Below, piece after piece: positions 31,241-38,284 of a stretch of DNA of 43,014 nt. The notes beneath the pieces are model-generated. The model searched no databases. It was given only the letters and a program-made list of their open reading frames with translations, and had not been told where the DNA came from. The DNA is from a virus: the IMG/VR virus record IMGVR_UViG_3300023108_000054, positions 1 through 43,014 of that record; one strand, given 5' to 3'. The position numbers and the translations under genes are program-made. Positions within the stretch are counted from its first letter, which is position 1. Every line of letters starts with the position of its first letter.

Positions 31241-31414
31241 TTATTCATCAGCAGGTGCAATAGTTAATTCACCTGCTTCTACTTGACGCATAATCTCATC
31301 ATAAAATCTATTACCTTCTACTAATGGAACATTCCAAACTTCACCATCTATTGTTGCATGAATACAGGCAATTTCATTATTATATGTCATATATTGTGCG
31401 TTACTTATTTCCAT
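31241..31414 (-). CDS. Small fibre-associated protein, 57 residues
   Basis: A short gene starting MEISNAQYMTYNNEIACIHA and ending NRFYDEIMRQVEAGELTIAP, then ADE. AAGGAAAAA stands ahead of the ATG, and the frame fills the gap between two fibre genes. It has the I-D-G-x-x-x-x-V-P...N-R-x-Y-x-E-I-x-x-Q-V-E-A-G pattern of small proteins frequently found next to fibre genes in marine phages. The protein at 33352-33540 has a related end (NRFWEEVQEWVSQGNTI) and occupies the same place in the neighbouring cassette copy. Function unknown; an assembly or chaperone-like role is possible. Confidence 0.72.
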   Translation of the reverse strand: MEISNAQYMTYNNEIACIHATIDGEVWNVPLVEGNRFYDEIMRQVEAGELTIAPADE

Positions 31415-31423
31415 TTTTTTTCC

Positions 31424-32482
31424 TTAAGGTAATTCTGCGTCTATTTTAATACTGGCCTTTTTCAAGACATTTATCCCACCATTGGTTGCTAAAAAACTGT
31501 ATGGGCTTCCAAGATAAGTTACCCAAGTTCCACCACCTGAAGTATTATAATAGGATGTGCCTGGTGAGGTTCTCCAACTTCCACAAGTACAATAAACATG
31601 AGTAATCAATCCACCATTATTATAATTTCTACAACCTTCATGCTCCCCTGTTCTAACATCATAATATCTACGACATCTTAAATCAGTAACCTGATATGGC
31701 TCGAACTCGAATCCTGAAGCGTTTTCTCCGACCTCTAGCTGAATCCCTGTAATGTACCATTCGTTAGATGTAGAATCAAGTAAGTTTGTTATACCAGGCG
31801 CTATATTAGCATTAGTAGTTGATTCCCAAGAAGTTGCTAAAGTTCCTGATGTATAACTTGTTCCTGCACTTAAAAAAAATTGAATAGTTAAGCTTTCTGC
31901 ATTATCATTATCTAATGCTCCTGTGGTGTCTCCTGCATAGGTAATAGTCTTTTTTTCCCATGTATTAACCGAATCGACTGTATAAGATTTAGAAATTGTT
32001 CTTGAATTATCTTCATCAGAAAAACGAGCAATATAAGTTCCAGTTTTATTAGATTTAACCCAAAAAGAAAGAGTTAATGATTTAGCACTTGATGAGCCTT
32101 TAAGTAAGTGCTGGAGGTTTTGTCCTTCCATTTTTTGCATAAACATTGAGTAATTACCAGCAGCTGGACTTGCTAAAGCAGTCGTAACATCCATCTTCAT
32201 ACTATATCCAAAACCTTGTCCTGATGGAACATCAGTTGATCTTGATTGGGTGTAAGCCCCACTTCCATTTTGTGAATATTGGAATCGGTCAACTGTTTTA
32301 TATCCAGTAGATGAGGCTGTAGCTGAGGTGCTTCTTTGCCATATATTCATTCCACCATTGATGATTAAATTTTTATTAACAATATTACTGTTAATAATAG
32401 CAACATTACCAGATGTATCTATCTTTATATCATCACTATCTGATTGTAATCCTCTAAATCCAGCTGATTTTATAAAACTCAT
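31424..32482 (-). CDS. Carbohydrate-binding-like fibre protein, cassette copy 2
   Basis: A 352-residue protein. KNLIINGGMNIWQRSTSAT near residue 37 starts a widely shared phage fibre domain. It continues with VDRFQYSQNGSGAYTQSRST, EGQNLQHLLKGSSSAKSLTL, SFWVKSNKTGTYIARFSDED, STSNEWYITGIQLEVGENAS and FEFEPYQVTDLRCRRYYDV. The SFWVKS and IQLEVGE blocks are typical of jelly-roll carbohydrate-binding modules in fibres. It is a clear paralogue of 33556-34755; the C-terminal 80 residues, with YCTCGSW and SGGGTWVTYLGSPYSFL, are unrelated and probably form the specific tip. AAAGGAAT precedes the ATG. Confidence 0.82.
   Translation of the reverse strand: MSFIKSAGFRGLQSDSDDIKIDTSGNVAIINSNIVNKNLIINGGMNIWQRSTSATASSTGYKTVDRFQYSQNGSGAYTQSRSTDVPSGQGFGYSMKMDVTTALASPAAGNYSMFMQKMEGQNLQHLLKGSSSAKSLTLSFWVKSNKTGTYIARFSDEDNSRTISKSYTVDSVNTWEKKTITYAGDTTGALDNDNAESLTIQFFLSAGTSYTSGTLATSWESTTNANIAPGITNLLDSTSNEWYITGIQLEVGENASGFEFEPYQVTDLRCRRYYDVRTGEHEGCRNYNNGGLITHVYCTCGSWRTSPGTSYYNTSGGGTWVTYLGSPYSFLATNGGINVLKKASIKIDAELP
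32082..32128. repeat. Near-identical patch 1 shared with 34388-34434
   Basis: 45 of 47 nt match 34388-34434. It encodes EGQNLQHLLKGSSSA in both carbohydrate-binding-like fibre paralogues, amid more diverged sequence. Confidence 0.85.
32333..32377. repeat. Near-identical patch 2 shared with 34651-34695
   Basis: 43 of 45 nt match 34651-34695. It encodes the NLxINGGMNIWQR block at the start of the shared domain. Confidence 0.85.
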
Positions 32483-32485
32483 AAT

Positions 32486-32779
32486 TTATTCCTTTGGATA
32501 CTTATCTTTTACTGCTTGAATCTTTGCGCTCATATCATCAGAAAACGCACCAGCTTTAAACAAATCATCTAACTGGTCGCCTATGTTTGGATACTCTGGT
32601 CTACGACTTCTTTGATATGCTTTGGCATCATACTCTGCTTGTAACCTAGTTATTTCTGCTTGTATCTCTGATTCTGTTGGGCAAGTTGTATTTGAATCTA
32701 ACCAATTTATTACATCACCAGTCATTGTCCATTCTGAATCTGGTCTTAATGAAAGTATTGCATCTGATTTTGTAATCAT
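32486..32779 (-). CDS. Small fibre-accessory protein
   Basis: A 97-residue protein beginning MITKSDAILSLRPDSEWTMT, with TESEIQAEITRLQAEYDAKA as a helix and RSRRPEYPNIGDQLDDLFKA near the C-terminus, ending VKDKYPKE. This small type, with Y-P-x-I-x-x-Q-L-D and V-K-x-x-Y-P, is common next to tail fibres of many phages and is sometimes annotated as tail fibre assembly or XkdW-like. The ATG overlaps the upstream stop (ATGA), with GGAGG nearby, so it is coupled to the gene at 32776-33348. Function is inferred from neighbourhood. Confidence 0.68.
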   Translation of the reverse strand: MITKSDAILSLRPDSEWTMTGDVINWLDSNTTCPTESEIQAEITRLQAEYDAKAYQRSRRPEYPNIGDQLDDLFKAGAFSDDMSAKIQAVKDKYPKE

Positions 32780-33348
32780 GCTACAACCTCCATTAAAATT
32801 ATTGTTGAAACTGGTGAAACAACTACGCCATTAGCATTTTGAAATGTTGCTGAACCATTATTATTAGTTCTATATGGTCTGCCTTGTGTTTTATAAGTAA
32901 CATTTGAGGTTGTAGACGGACTATCTAAAAAATTTATTGATGCATATCCATCTAATTCTTGGTCATCAGTATACCAAAGATAAGGCCCTGTACTATTTTC
33001 TATTGGAGTCCAAATTGTTGTGCTATCTCTTAATAACCTTATACCCACACCCACACCGTCTTGACCTCTTAAAGAAACAAACTCTTGAAGCACTTGAACC
33101 AATATTTTGTTAGAAGATGAAGATGGTGTTATAGATGCACTTAAAGTTGTATCTGTATAATCAGTCGTAGTAACAACAACTTCTGTACTTGTAGTTCCTT
33201 GAACCACCTGAACAATTGTTCCAGCACCAACTGCTATTGCACCAGCTTTATCTGGTAAATTCAATGTTCGGTCTGTGCTGGTATTTGGAGCTTGAATGGT
33301 TAGTGTTCCTGTGCCCGAAGCGTTTCCTTCAATTTTCACATTGCTCAT
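32776..33348 (-). CDS. Fibre tip protein, DRTLxLPD family, cassette copy 2
   Basis: A 190-residue protein. The leader VKIEGNASGTGTLTIQAPNT, then STDRTLNLPDKAGAIAV, is shared with 35215-35769 (PNASGTGVFTIDAPNSNTDR, then TLSLPDVAGNIV). The remainder is a beta-rich tip domain: TTLSASITPSSSSNKILVQV, VGIRLLRDSTTIWTP and WYTDDQELDGYASINFLDSP, a jelly-roll-like layout frequent in marine phage fibres. GGAG precedes the ATG. It is the first gene of the second copy of the repeated cassette. Confidence 0.76.
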   Translation of the reverse strand: MSNVKIEGNASGTGTLTIQAPNTSTDRTLNLPDKAGAIAVGAGTIVQVVQGTTSTEVVVTTTDYTDTTLSASITPSSSSNKILVQVLQEFVSLRGQDGVGVGIRLLRDSTTIWTPIENSTGPYLWYTDDQELDGYASINFLDSPSTTSNVTYKTQGRPYRTNNNGSATFQNANGVVVSPVSTIILMEVVA

Positions 33349-33351
33349 TTG

Positions 33352-33540
33352 TTACTCCGTTACAAATTCTGTTATTGTATTTCCTTGAGAAACCCATTCT
33401 TGAACCTCTTCCCAAAATCTATTATCACCCTCTGTACAAGTTGCATATGATACATCAGTATAATAAACATAGTATATTGTTGTAGTTGGATCAGAATCGG
33501 TAAATCCTGGCAAAATTTGTCGTTTTACACTTTGTATCAT
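33352..33540 (-). CDS. Small fibre-associated protein, 62 residues
   Basis: Starts MIQSVKRQILPGFTDSDPTT and ends NRFWEEVQEWVSQGNTITEF, then VTE. AAAAGGAAC lies before the ATG. The end matches the pattern of the 57-residue protein at 31241-31414, and each follows a carbohydrate-binding-like fibre gene. Aromatic-rich middle (IYYVYYTDVSYATC). Function unknown; probably an accessory to the fibre encoded upstream. Confidence 0.68.
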   Translation of the reverse strand: MIQSVKRQILPGFTDSDPTTTIYYVYYTDVSYATCTEGDNRFWEEVQEWVSQGNTITEFVTE

Positions 33541-33555
33541 TTTTATGTTCCTTTT

Positions 33556-34755
33556 TTATAATTCTGCATCTATAATCAAATCAGCGTGTTGAAATTCTGC
33601 ACTTGCTAATTGTCCAGTTGTTCCACTAGTAATTCCATTAATTATAATTGTCATACCTCTTGATTGGTCTAAAGTTGTATATGTTCCTGCTTGATTGTGC
33701 CCACCAGATGTATTTTGACCAGAGATTGAAACACTTTGAGTACTAGTAACATTAGACCAAGCTGACGAGTTAAACATTCTGAATTGATCTGCTGTTGGAG
33801 TATTTGTAGTAAGTGCAGGTTGAGTTTGAACAACTAAAGAAGCACCTCCTCTTTTTGGTTCTTTAAAGTTATACCAACCTTGAAAAATATTATCACTTGT
33901 GTTTCTTCGTAGAAAAAAAGATAGGTTTTCATTTTGAGAAGTAAGTCTTTCAGCATATCTAAAACATTTTCTCTGTGTAGTTTCAAATGGTTCAAACTCG
34001 AAATCTGTAGCAACACTTCCAGTTTCCAATTGGAGGCCTGTGAGATAAAATTCATTACTTGTTGAATCTGCAAGATTGACTTGACCAGTTGCTACAAAAT
34101 TTGCAAGTCCATTTCCATCTACTCCAGTTGCCCAAGATGTTCCAAGACTTCCAGATGTGTAGTCTGTTCCTGCAGCTAACCACCAAACAACATGAAGGCT
34201 TCTGTTAGCATCATTATCAAATGCTCCTGTGGTGTCTCCATCAAAAGTCAATTCCTTTTTTTCCCATGTGTCAGCAGAACTTACACTATATGATTTTGAA
34301 ATAGACCTTGTATTATCTTCATCAAATAATTGACAAATGTGTGTTCCTGTTTTAGAAGATTTTACCCAAAACGACAATGTGACTTTTTTAGCACTTGATG
34401 AGCCCTTGAGTAAGTGCTGGAGGTTTTGTCCTTCTATTCTTTGTCTAACAGTCATAAAACCAGATGTAGTAGATAGTGTATCAGCAGTAGTGCAATCCAT
34501 TTTTAAACTATAATTGAAACCCTGTGCTGTTGGAACATCAGTTGATCGTTCTTGTGTAAACTCACCAGTACCACCAGTAAGATTACCAGTAGTATTAATT
34601 CTATCTACTGTGTAATAACCACCAGAATCTATATTTGTTTTTTGTGTGCGTCTTTGCCATATATTCATGCCACCATTGATGAGTAAATTTTTATTTTGAA
34701 AAACAAAATTTTCACCAACTGCGTTTTGTAATGTATCTACTTTTAATGTACTCAT
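33556..34755 (-). CDS. Carbohydrate-binding-like fibre protein, cassette copy 1
   Basis: A 399-residue paralogue of 31424-32482. It shares KNLLINGGMNIWQRRT, the VDRI start of the domain, FTQERSTDVPTAQGFNYSLK, EGQNLQHLLKGSSSAKKVTL, SFWVKSSKTGTHICQLFDED, GDTTGAFDND and TSNEFYLTGLQLETGSVATD, then FEFEPFETTQRKCFRYAERL. The C-terminal 110 residues (FFLRRNTSDNIFQGWYNFKE and onward) have no counterpart in the other copy and would set specificity. The N-terminal leader STLKVDTLQNAVGENFV also differs. TAGGAG precedes the ATG. Structural and binding roles are inferred from the family. Confidence 0.82.
   Translation of the reverse strand: MSTLKVDTLQNAVGENFVFQNKNLLINGGMNIWQRRTQKTNIDSGGYYTVDRINTTGNLTGGTGEFTQERSTDVPTAQGFNYSLKMDCTTADTLSTTSGFMTVRQRIEGQNLQHLLKGSSSAKKVTLSFWVKSSKTGTHICQLFDEDNTRSISKSYSVSSADTWEKKELTFDGDTTGAFDNDANRSLHVVWWLAAGTDYTSGSLGTSWATGVDGNGLANFVATGQVNLADSTSNEFYLTGLQLETGSVATDFEFEPFETTQRKCFRYAERLTSQNENLSFFLRRNTSDNIFQGWYNFKEPKRGGASLVVQTQPALTTNTPTADQFRMFNSSAWSNVTSTQSVSISGQNTSGGHNQAGTYTTLDQSRGMTIIINGITSGTTGQLASAEFQHADLIIDAEL
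34388..34434. repeat. Near-identical patch 1, second copy
   Basis: Matches 32082-32128 at 45 of 47 positions. Confidence 0.85.
34651..34695. repeat. Near-identical patch 2, second copy
   Basis: Matches 32333-32377 at 43 of 45 positions. Confidence 0.85.
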
Positions 34756-34756
34756 A

Positions 34757-35008
34757 TTACGCTCCTAGTGATGCATTGTCATATACTGTTTTTAGTGCAT
34801 CAACAGTTGTTGCGTTATCTATATCTGTTTGAATTGTTGCGTATCTTGTTCTGATTTCTGCTCTTGCAGTTTCGGCTGCTGTTGCATCTTCGCCTGGTAT
34901 TTGTTTTGCAATAATATCATCATGTGGTTTGAATTCTTCTGATCTTTTTGCTCTTCTTTTCTCATGTGCAATATTTTTTGCTTTTGTCAAATTCACAACA
35001 ATACTCAT
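34757..35008 (-). CDS. Small helical fibre-accessory protein
   Basis: An 83-residue helical protein, MSIVVNLTKAKNIAHEKRRA at the start, FKPHDDIIAKQIPGEDATAA in the middle and a C-terminal RYATIQTDIDNATTVDALKT. I chose the ATG at 35008, which overlaps the upstream stop (GCATGA) and has GGGAG eight bases before it; an ATG at 35023 would add five residues. This protein and the one upstream form a pair often seen together near phage fibre genes. The basic N-terminal helix and A-x-x-x-I-x-T-x-Y-x-x-I-Q pattern suggest a coiled coil. Function unknown. Confidence 0.68.
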   Translation of the reverse strand: MSIVVNLTKAKNIAHEKRRAKRSEEFKPHDDIIAKQIPGEDATAAETARAEIRTRYATIQTDIDNATTVDALKTVYDNASLGA

Positions 35009-35202
35009 GCTTGATACTCCCATGCGTTACGAAATGTTCTGTCTGATGGCACTTCGCTAACATCAACTATCTTATATGGTCTACCTGAAGGTACATCTTT
35101 AACTGCAATTTCTTCAACAGTTAAACTAGAATTATCTGATGGAACAATAACTGCAACTCCACCTTCTTCTGTTTGATATAAAATTCTTTTATTACTATTC
35201 AT
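35005..35202 (-). CDS. Small conserved fibre-region protein, 65 residues
   Basis: Starts MNSNKRILYQTEEGGVAVIV and contains EEIAVKDVPSGRPYKIVDVS, then DRTFRNAWEYQA at the end. The G-x-P-Y-x-I-V-D...D-R-T-F-R-N-A-W motif belongs to a small family that I recall from many phages, usually paired with the helical protein encoded just downstream. AAAAGGAAAA precedes the ATG. The two genes overlap by 4 nt. Function unknown; a paired fibre-assembly role is plausible. Confidence 0.7.
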   Translation of the reverse strand: MNSNKRILYQTEEGGVAVIVPSDNSSLTVEEIAVKDVPSGRPYKIVDVSEVPSDRTFRNAWEYQA

Positions 35203-35214
35203 ATATTTTTCCTT

Positions 35215-35769
35215 TTAACAAATAATCATTACAGTAACTCTTGAACCATCTTCATATGCTGATGATTGAGTACTCCAATTAGGATTATCCAGACTAACAA
35301 TTCTAACACCACTTGTAGTAGGTACTACACCTTTTGCTAAACTAAATCCATTTTCTCTGTGATCACCAGCAAAACTTGCATTAGTGTTATGTTGTGCAAC
35401 ACCAGAAATAGAATAATTTGCATGAGGCATTGCAGTTTCAAAATTTACTGTATATTTTCCTGTTCCATTATCTGTAACACTACTAACATTTCCATCATCA
35501 AAAATAGCAACAGTTCCTTCTCCATTAAAAGTAACCCATGCTCTTATACCATATATTGGTGCGTTACCTGATTGAGCTCCGTTTAATTTTGCAGGAGTAA
35601 TACCTGAATTTGCTATCATATCTGTTGATACTGTACCTGTATCACCAGTAGTAACAATATTACCAGCAACATCAGGCAAACTTAATGTTCGATCTGTGTT
35701 ACTATTTGGAGCATCTATAGTAAACACTCCTGTACCACTAGCGTTTGGACTCAATTTTATTTGTGACAT
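35215..35769 (-). CDS. Fibre tip protein, DRTLxLPD family, cassette copy 1
   Basis: A 184-residue protein sharing its N-terminal 35 residues with 32776-33348. A short K-L/I ladder follows (VSTDMIANSGITPAKLNGAQ). The tip domain has APIYGIRAWVTFNGEGTVAI, GKYTVNFETAMPHANYSISG and SSAYEDGSRVTVMIIC. This tip, with A-W-V-x-F-N-G-x-G-T and Y-x-V-x-F-x-x-x-M-P-x-x-x-Y, is a common last domain of marine phage fibres. AAAGGAAT precedes the ATG. It begins the first copy of the repeated cassette. Confidence 0.78.
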   Translation of the reverse strand: MSQIKLSPNASGTGVFTIDAPNSNTDRTLSLPDVAGNIVTTGDTGTVSTDMIANSGITPAKLNGAQSGNAPIYGIRAWVTFNGEGTVAIFDDGNVSSVTDNGTGKYTVNFETAMPHANYSISGVAQHNTNASFAGDHRENGFSLAKGVVPTTSGVRIVSLDNPNWSTQSSAYEDGSRVTVMIIC

Positions 35770-35786
35770 ATTTTATTATTCCTTTA

Positions 35787-36413
35787 CTATGAAGCGTCAG
35801 TTAATCTTGTTATTGTAATACTAGTACCGTTTTCTGCCTGCTTAGCTGCTGATGTTGTATACATTGCACATCTTACTCGTACATTATCACCTGATGTTGT
35901 TAAATCTACAATTGCACTACAATCTAGACCAAAACGAGTTTCATCTTCACCACCTGCACTTAATCCTTGTTCGTCTTCTAGAAAATCTCCTCTACCTTGT
36001 AATGAAGTATTGTTTTTGTAAATGCCAGCAAAAGCCCTTGCTTCAGCAGTTTTAGTAGGGTCTGATCCTTCGGGTCGAATAAGAGAGTTACCTTGCCAAT
36101 GAAATCGTACTTCATACCAACCAACTGTAGATGCATCTACTGTAAAAATACCAGTTGTTGGATCAAATTGATTATATGTGTCTAAAATTTGTGAATCATA
36201 AAGAATAGTTGTTGGGTTTGATGGAGTCTTGTAACCAATTGATGAACTTGTATCCCAAGCAGTTGATATACCACTTTGAGAGGTAGTCCTTCGACCAACT
36301 GCAACTATTTTTGGTAAAATTGTTGTTGATGTTGTTGCTAAAGTTCCAGTTTCATTTGGTACTGATATATTGTTCAGACTTCCAGTTGATGTTCCACTTA
36401 ATGATAGTGCCAT
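35787..36413 (-). CDS. Fibre tip protein with a C1q-like domain (tentative)
   Basis: A 208-residue protein. The leader SLSGTSTGSLNNISVPNETG is a fibre-type N-terminus, loosely like the DRTLxLPD leaders. From about residue 70, YDSQILDTYNQFDPTTGIFT, then VDASTVGWYEVRFHWQG follows the C1q/TNF-like jelly-roll signature (strand, turn, FD-x-x-T-G-x-F-T, then G-W/V-Y-x-V/F). RAFAGIYKNNTSLQGRGDFL and DNVRVRCAMYTTSA fit later strands. C1q-like tips in phage fibres usually form trimers that bind host surfaces. AAAGGGAAAA precedes the ATG. The fold assignment is from pattern only. Confidence 0.68.
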   Translation of the reverse strand: MALSLSGTSTGSLNNISVPNETGTLATTSTTILPKIVAVGRRTTSQSGISTAWDTSSSIGYKTPSNPTTILYDSQILDTYNQFDPTTGIFTVDASTVGWYEVRFHWQGNSLIRPEGSDPTKTAEARAFAGIYKNNTSLQGRGDFLEDEQGLSAGGEDETRFGLDCSAIVDLTTSGDNVRVRCAMYTTSAAKQAENGTSITITRLTDAS

Positions 36414-36426
36414 TTATTTTTTCCCT

Positions 36427-37086
36427 TTAAACTATTGTCCATACTGAGCCAGCAGGTATTGTTACAGTAACGCCTGCATCTATCGTGATGGGCCCAGCAC
36501 TCATTGCATTTCTATTTGATGTAATTGTGTAATCTCCAGTAACATTCTGGTCATTTTCATAAAATACAGGATTTCCAGAAGCGCCTGTAGCACCTCCACC
36601 AACTGCACCCCATGATGTTCCATCATAACCTTCAAAATTACCCTCATCTGTATTAAATCTAAATTTACCTGAAACACCTGTTCCTCTTTGTGCAGTTGTT
36701 CCTTTTGGAACTGTAACTGAATCTGTTCCAGGCAATACTATGTTATCTTCTAACTTTGCAGAAGTAACATTTGAATCTGCAATTTTAACAGTAGTTACCG
36801 AACCATCTTGAAGTGTAGCAGTTGCATTTAAACTATCTAATGGTCTACCAAGATAAAGAATAAAAATTCTAGCTGCATTTGTAGGAGCACTTGCAAATGT
36901 AATTGTTAAACCAGAAACTGTATAAGAGTATTCTGGTTCTTGAATAATCGCATCTAAAGAAACTAAAATTTGAGTTGCAACGCCAATACTATAATCTAAT
37001 GCGAAAGTAGTTGTACTTCCATCACCAGTAATAACTTGTCTGTGATATGCACCGTAACTTGGTTGATTTCCTAAATAATTACTCAT
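36427..37086 (-). CDS. Modular tail fibre protein
   Basis: A 219-residue protein. Residues 15-80 form a beta-domain beginning VITGDGSTTTFALDYSIGVA and including SYTVSGLTITFASAPTNAAR, a domain repeated three times in the next gene upstream. The segment GSVTTVKIADSNVTSAKLED is a ladder like that in the collar fibre protein. FRFNTDEGNFEGYDGTSW is a common fibre motif, and the end (NAMSAGPITIDAGVTVTIPA, then GSVWTIV) is the tip shared with 15624-15884. AAAGGAAT precedes the ATG; a late promoter stands 21 nt upstream. Confidence 0.8.
   Translation of the reverse strand: MSNYLGNQPSYGAYHRQVITGDGSTTTFALDYSIGVATQILVSLDAIIQEPEYSYTVSGLTITFASAPTNAARIFILYLGRPLDSLNATATLQDGSVTTVKIADSNVTSAKLEDNIVLPGTDSVTVPKGTTAQRGTGVSGKFRFNTDEGNFEGYDGTSWGAVGGGATGASGNPVFYENDQNVTGDYTITSNRNAMSAGPITIDAGVTVTIPAGSVWTIV
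36484..36510. repeat. Tip-module nucleotide repeat, copy 2
   Basis: Matches 15681-15707 at 26 of 27 positions. Confidence 0.75.
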
Positions 37087-37107
37087 TAATTTTTATTCCT
37101 TTAATCT

Positions 37108-37115
37108 TATTTATA
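37108..37115 (-). promoter_or_regulatory. T4-type late promoter for the fibre gene at 36427-37086
   Basis: TATAAATA on the minus strand, overlapping the stop codon of the gene at 37111-37911. It would give a leader of about 15 nt containing AAAGGAAT. Confidence 0.65.
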
Positions 37116-37911
37116 ACTGGTATCTAACCATAATATCTGAATTGTTTAACGGTATAAATGTAAATGTTAATGTTGTACCAGATATTGTATAGTCATCAGT
37201 CGGTTGCATACAAGTACCATTATAATATACAAAGGCATTATTTGTTAATATTGAATTTGATAATGTAAATGCAGCATCAGAACCGTTACCAGTAAAAGTA
37301 TCTAATTGATAATCTGGGCCTCTACGAAGAACACCTCTAACACCTAAATGTTTTACTAAAATAACAGCTGCAGATGCAGGTGCAGATGTAAATGTTAATG
37401 TTGCACTCGACAATGAAAAATCTGTAGTTGATTGTTGAACAGAACCATTAACTGAAACTAAAATTGAATTTGCATTAGGTGGAGTTTCTGAAAGAGTAAA
37501 TGCAGTTGTTGAAGCGTCACCTGTAAAACTATCTGTTGTAAATGATTTTAAATTTGCAGCTAATGCTGTATCAGTAACAGAACCAGTTGGTGGTGTTTGA
37601 TTTACATTTGCATAACCTCTATGAATCACATAAATTGATGCACTACCACTTGGTGCAGATGCAAATTTTAAAATTTTAGGTTGTGCGTCTGCTGTTTCAT
37701 GAACTGTATAATCAACAGTAGGTTCTTGCACTACATTATCAACTACTACTAATAAACCTGTTGCAACTGAACCAGGCACAGGTAAGTCTAATACTTTAGA
37801 ATTTGCATGACCATTGTGTGTAGCAAGTGCAGAACCTAGAAAATCTTCTTTTTTGAAAGTGGGTGCAAGTTGATTAACATATGGTACACCCATATATGAT
37901 TCATTTGACAT
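37111..37911 (-). CDS. Fibre protein with three tandem beta-domains
   Basis: A 266-residue protein holding three copies of a domain of about 75 residues. Each has F-x-G-x-x-S/D-x-x-x-F-x-L, then a V-x-V/Y-x-N-G-x-x-Q-x-x-x-D-Y/F, then L-x-F-x-S-A-P. Examples are TDSFTGDASTTAFTLSETPP with NGSVQQSTTDFSLSSATLTF, and LDTFTGNGSDAAFTLSNSIL with NGTCMQPTDDYTISGTTLTF. The first copy (residues about 35-110) is the most diverged. The domain also occurs in the fibre at 36427-37086 and in relatives at 18209 and 27741. Likely a proximal rod segment. AAGGAAA precedes the ATG. Confidence 0.8.
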   Translation of the reverse strand: MSNESYMGVPYVNQLAPTFKKEDFLGSALATHNGHANSKVLDLPVPGSVATGLLVVVDNVVQEPTVDYTVHETADAQPKILKFASAPSGSASIYVIHRGYANVNQTPPTGSVTDTALAANLKSFTTDSFTGDASTTAFTLSETPPNANSILVSVNGSVQQSTTDFSLSSATLTFTSAPASAAVILVKHLGVRGVLRRGPDYQLDTFTGNGSDAAFTLSNSILTNNAFVYYNGTCMQPTDDYTISGTTLTFTFIPLNNSDIMVRYQL

Positions 37912-37921
37912 TTAAATTTCC

Positions 37922-38266
37922 TTATGTAACATCTTCTAAAACTGAAGCAACTACATCAACTGTAGCCGCAGAAGCATAAATTTGAACTTTATCATCACCA
38001 TTTAAAACAATCTTTTGTCCAGATACAACTTTTAATGTTGAACCAACAGGTATAATTGCGTCTTTAACAATATGATAACTATTTGTTGAACTACTATCAT
38101 ATATTAAAACAGTTGCAGTAATAGAAGAAGTACCAGTATTTGCAACATCTAATTCAATCAGAATAGAGTTTACTGTGCTACCATTATTTGCAGTATAAAT
38201 GTCTGTTGGTGAACCTGAACTTGTAGAAACACTTGTTGCAAATGCGTTTTTAAAATTATTAGCCAT
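37922..38266 (-). CDS. Small virion structural protein
   Basis: A 114-residue beta-rich protein starting MANNFKNAFATSVSTSSGSP. SPTDIYTANNGSTVNSILIE, then VANTGTSSITATVLIYD, and later VKDAIIPVGSTLKVVSGQKI, then VLNGDDKVQIYASAA form a pattern frequent in small phage structural proteins associated with tails. It looks like a single beta-sandwich, probably a trimer. AAGGAAAG precedes the ATG. It lies between two fibre genes and is presumably incorporated with them. Confidence 0.75.
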   Translation of the reverse strand: MANNFKNAFATSVSTSSGSPTDIYTANNGSTVNSILIELDVANTGTSSITATVLIYDSSSTNSYHIVKDAIIPVGSTLKVVSGQKIVLNGDDKVQIYASAATVDVVASVLEDVT

Positions 38267-38284
38267 TGTTTATTTCTTTCCTTA

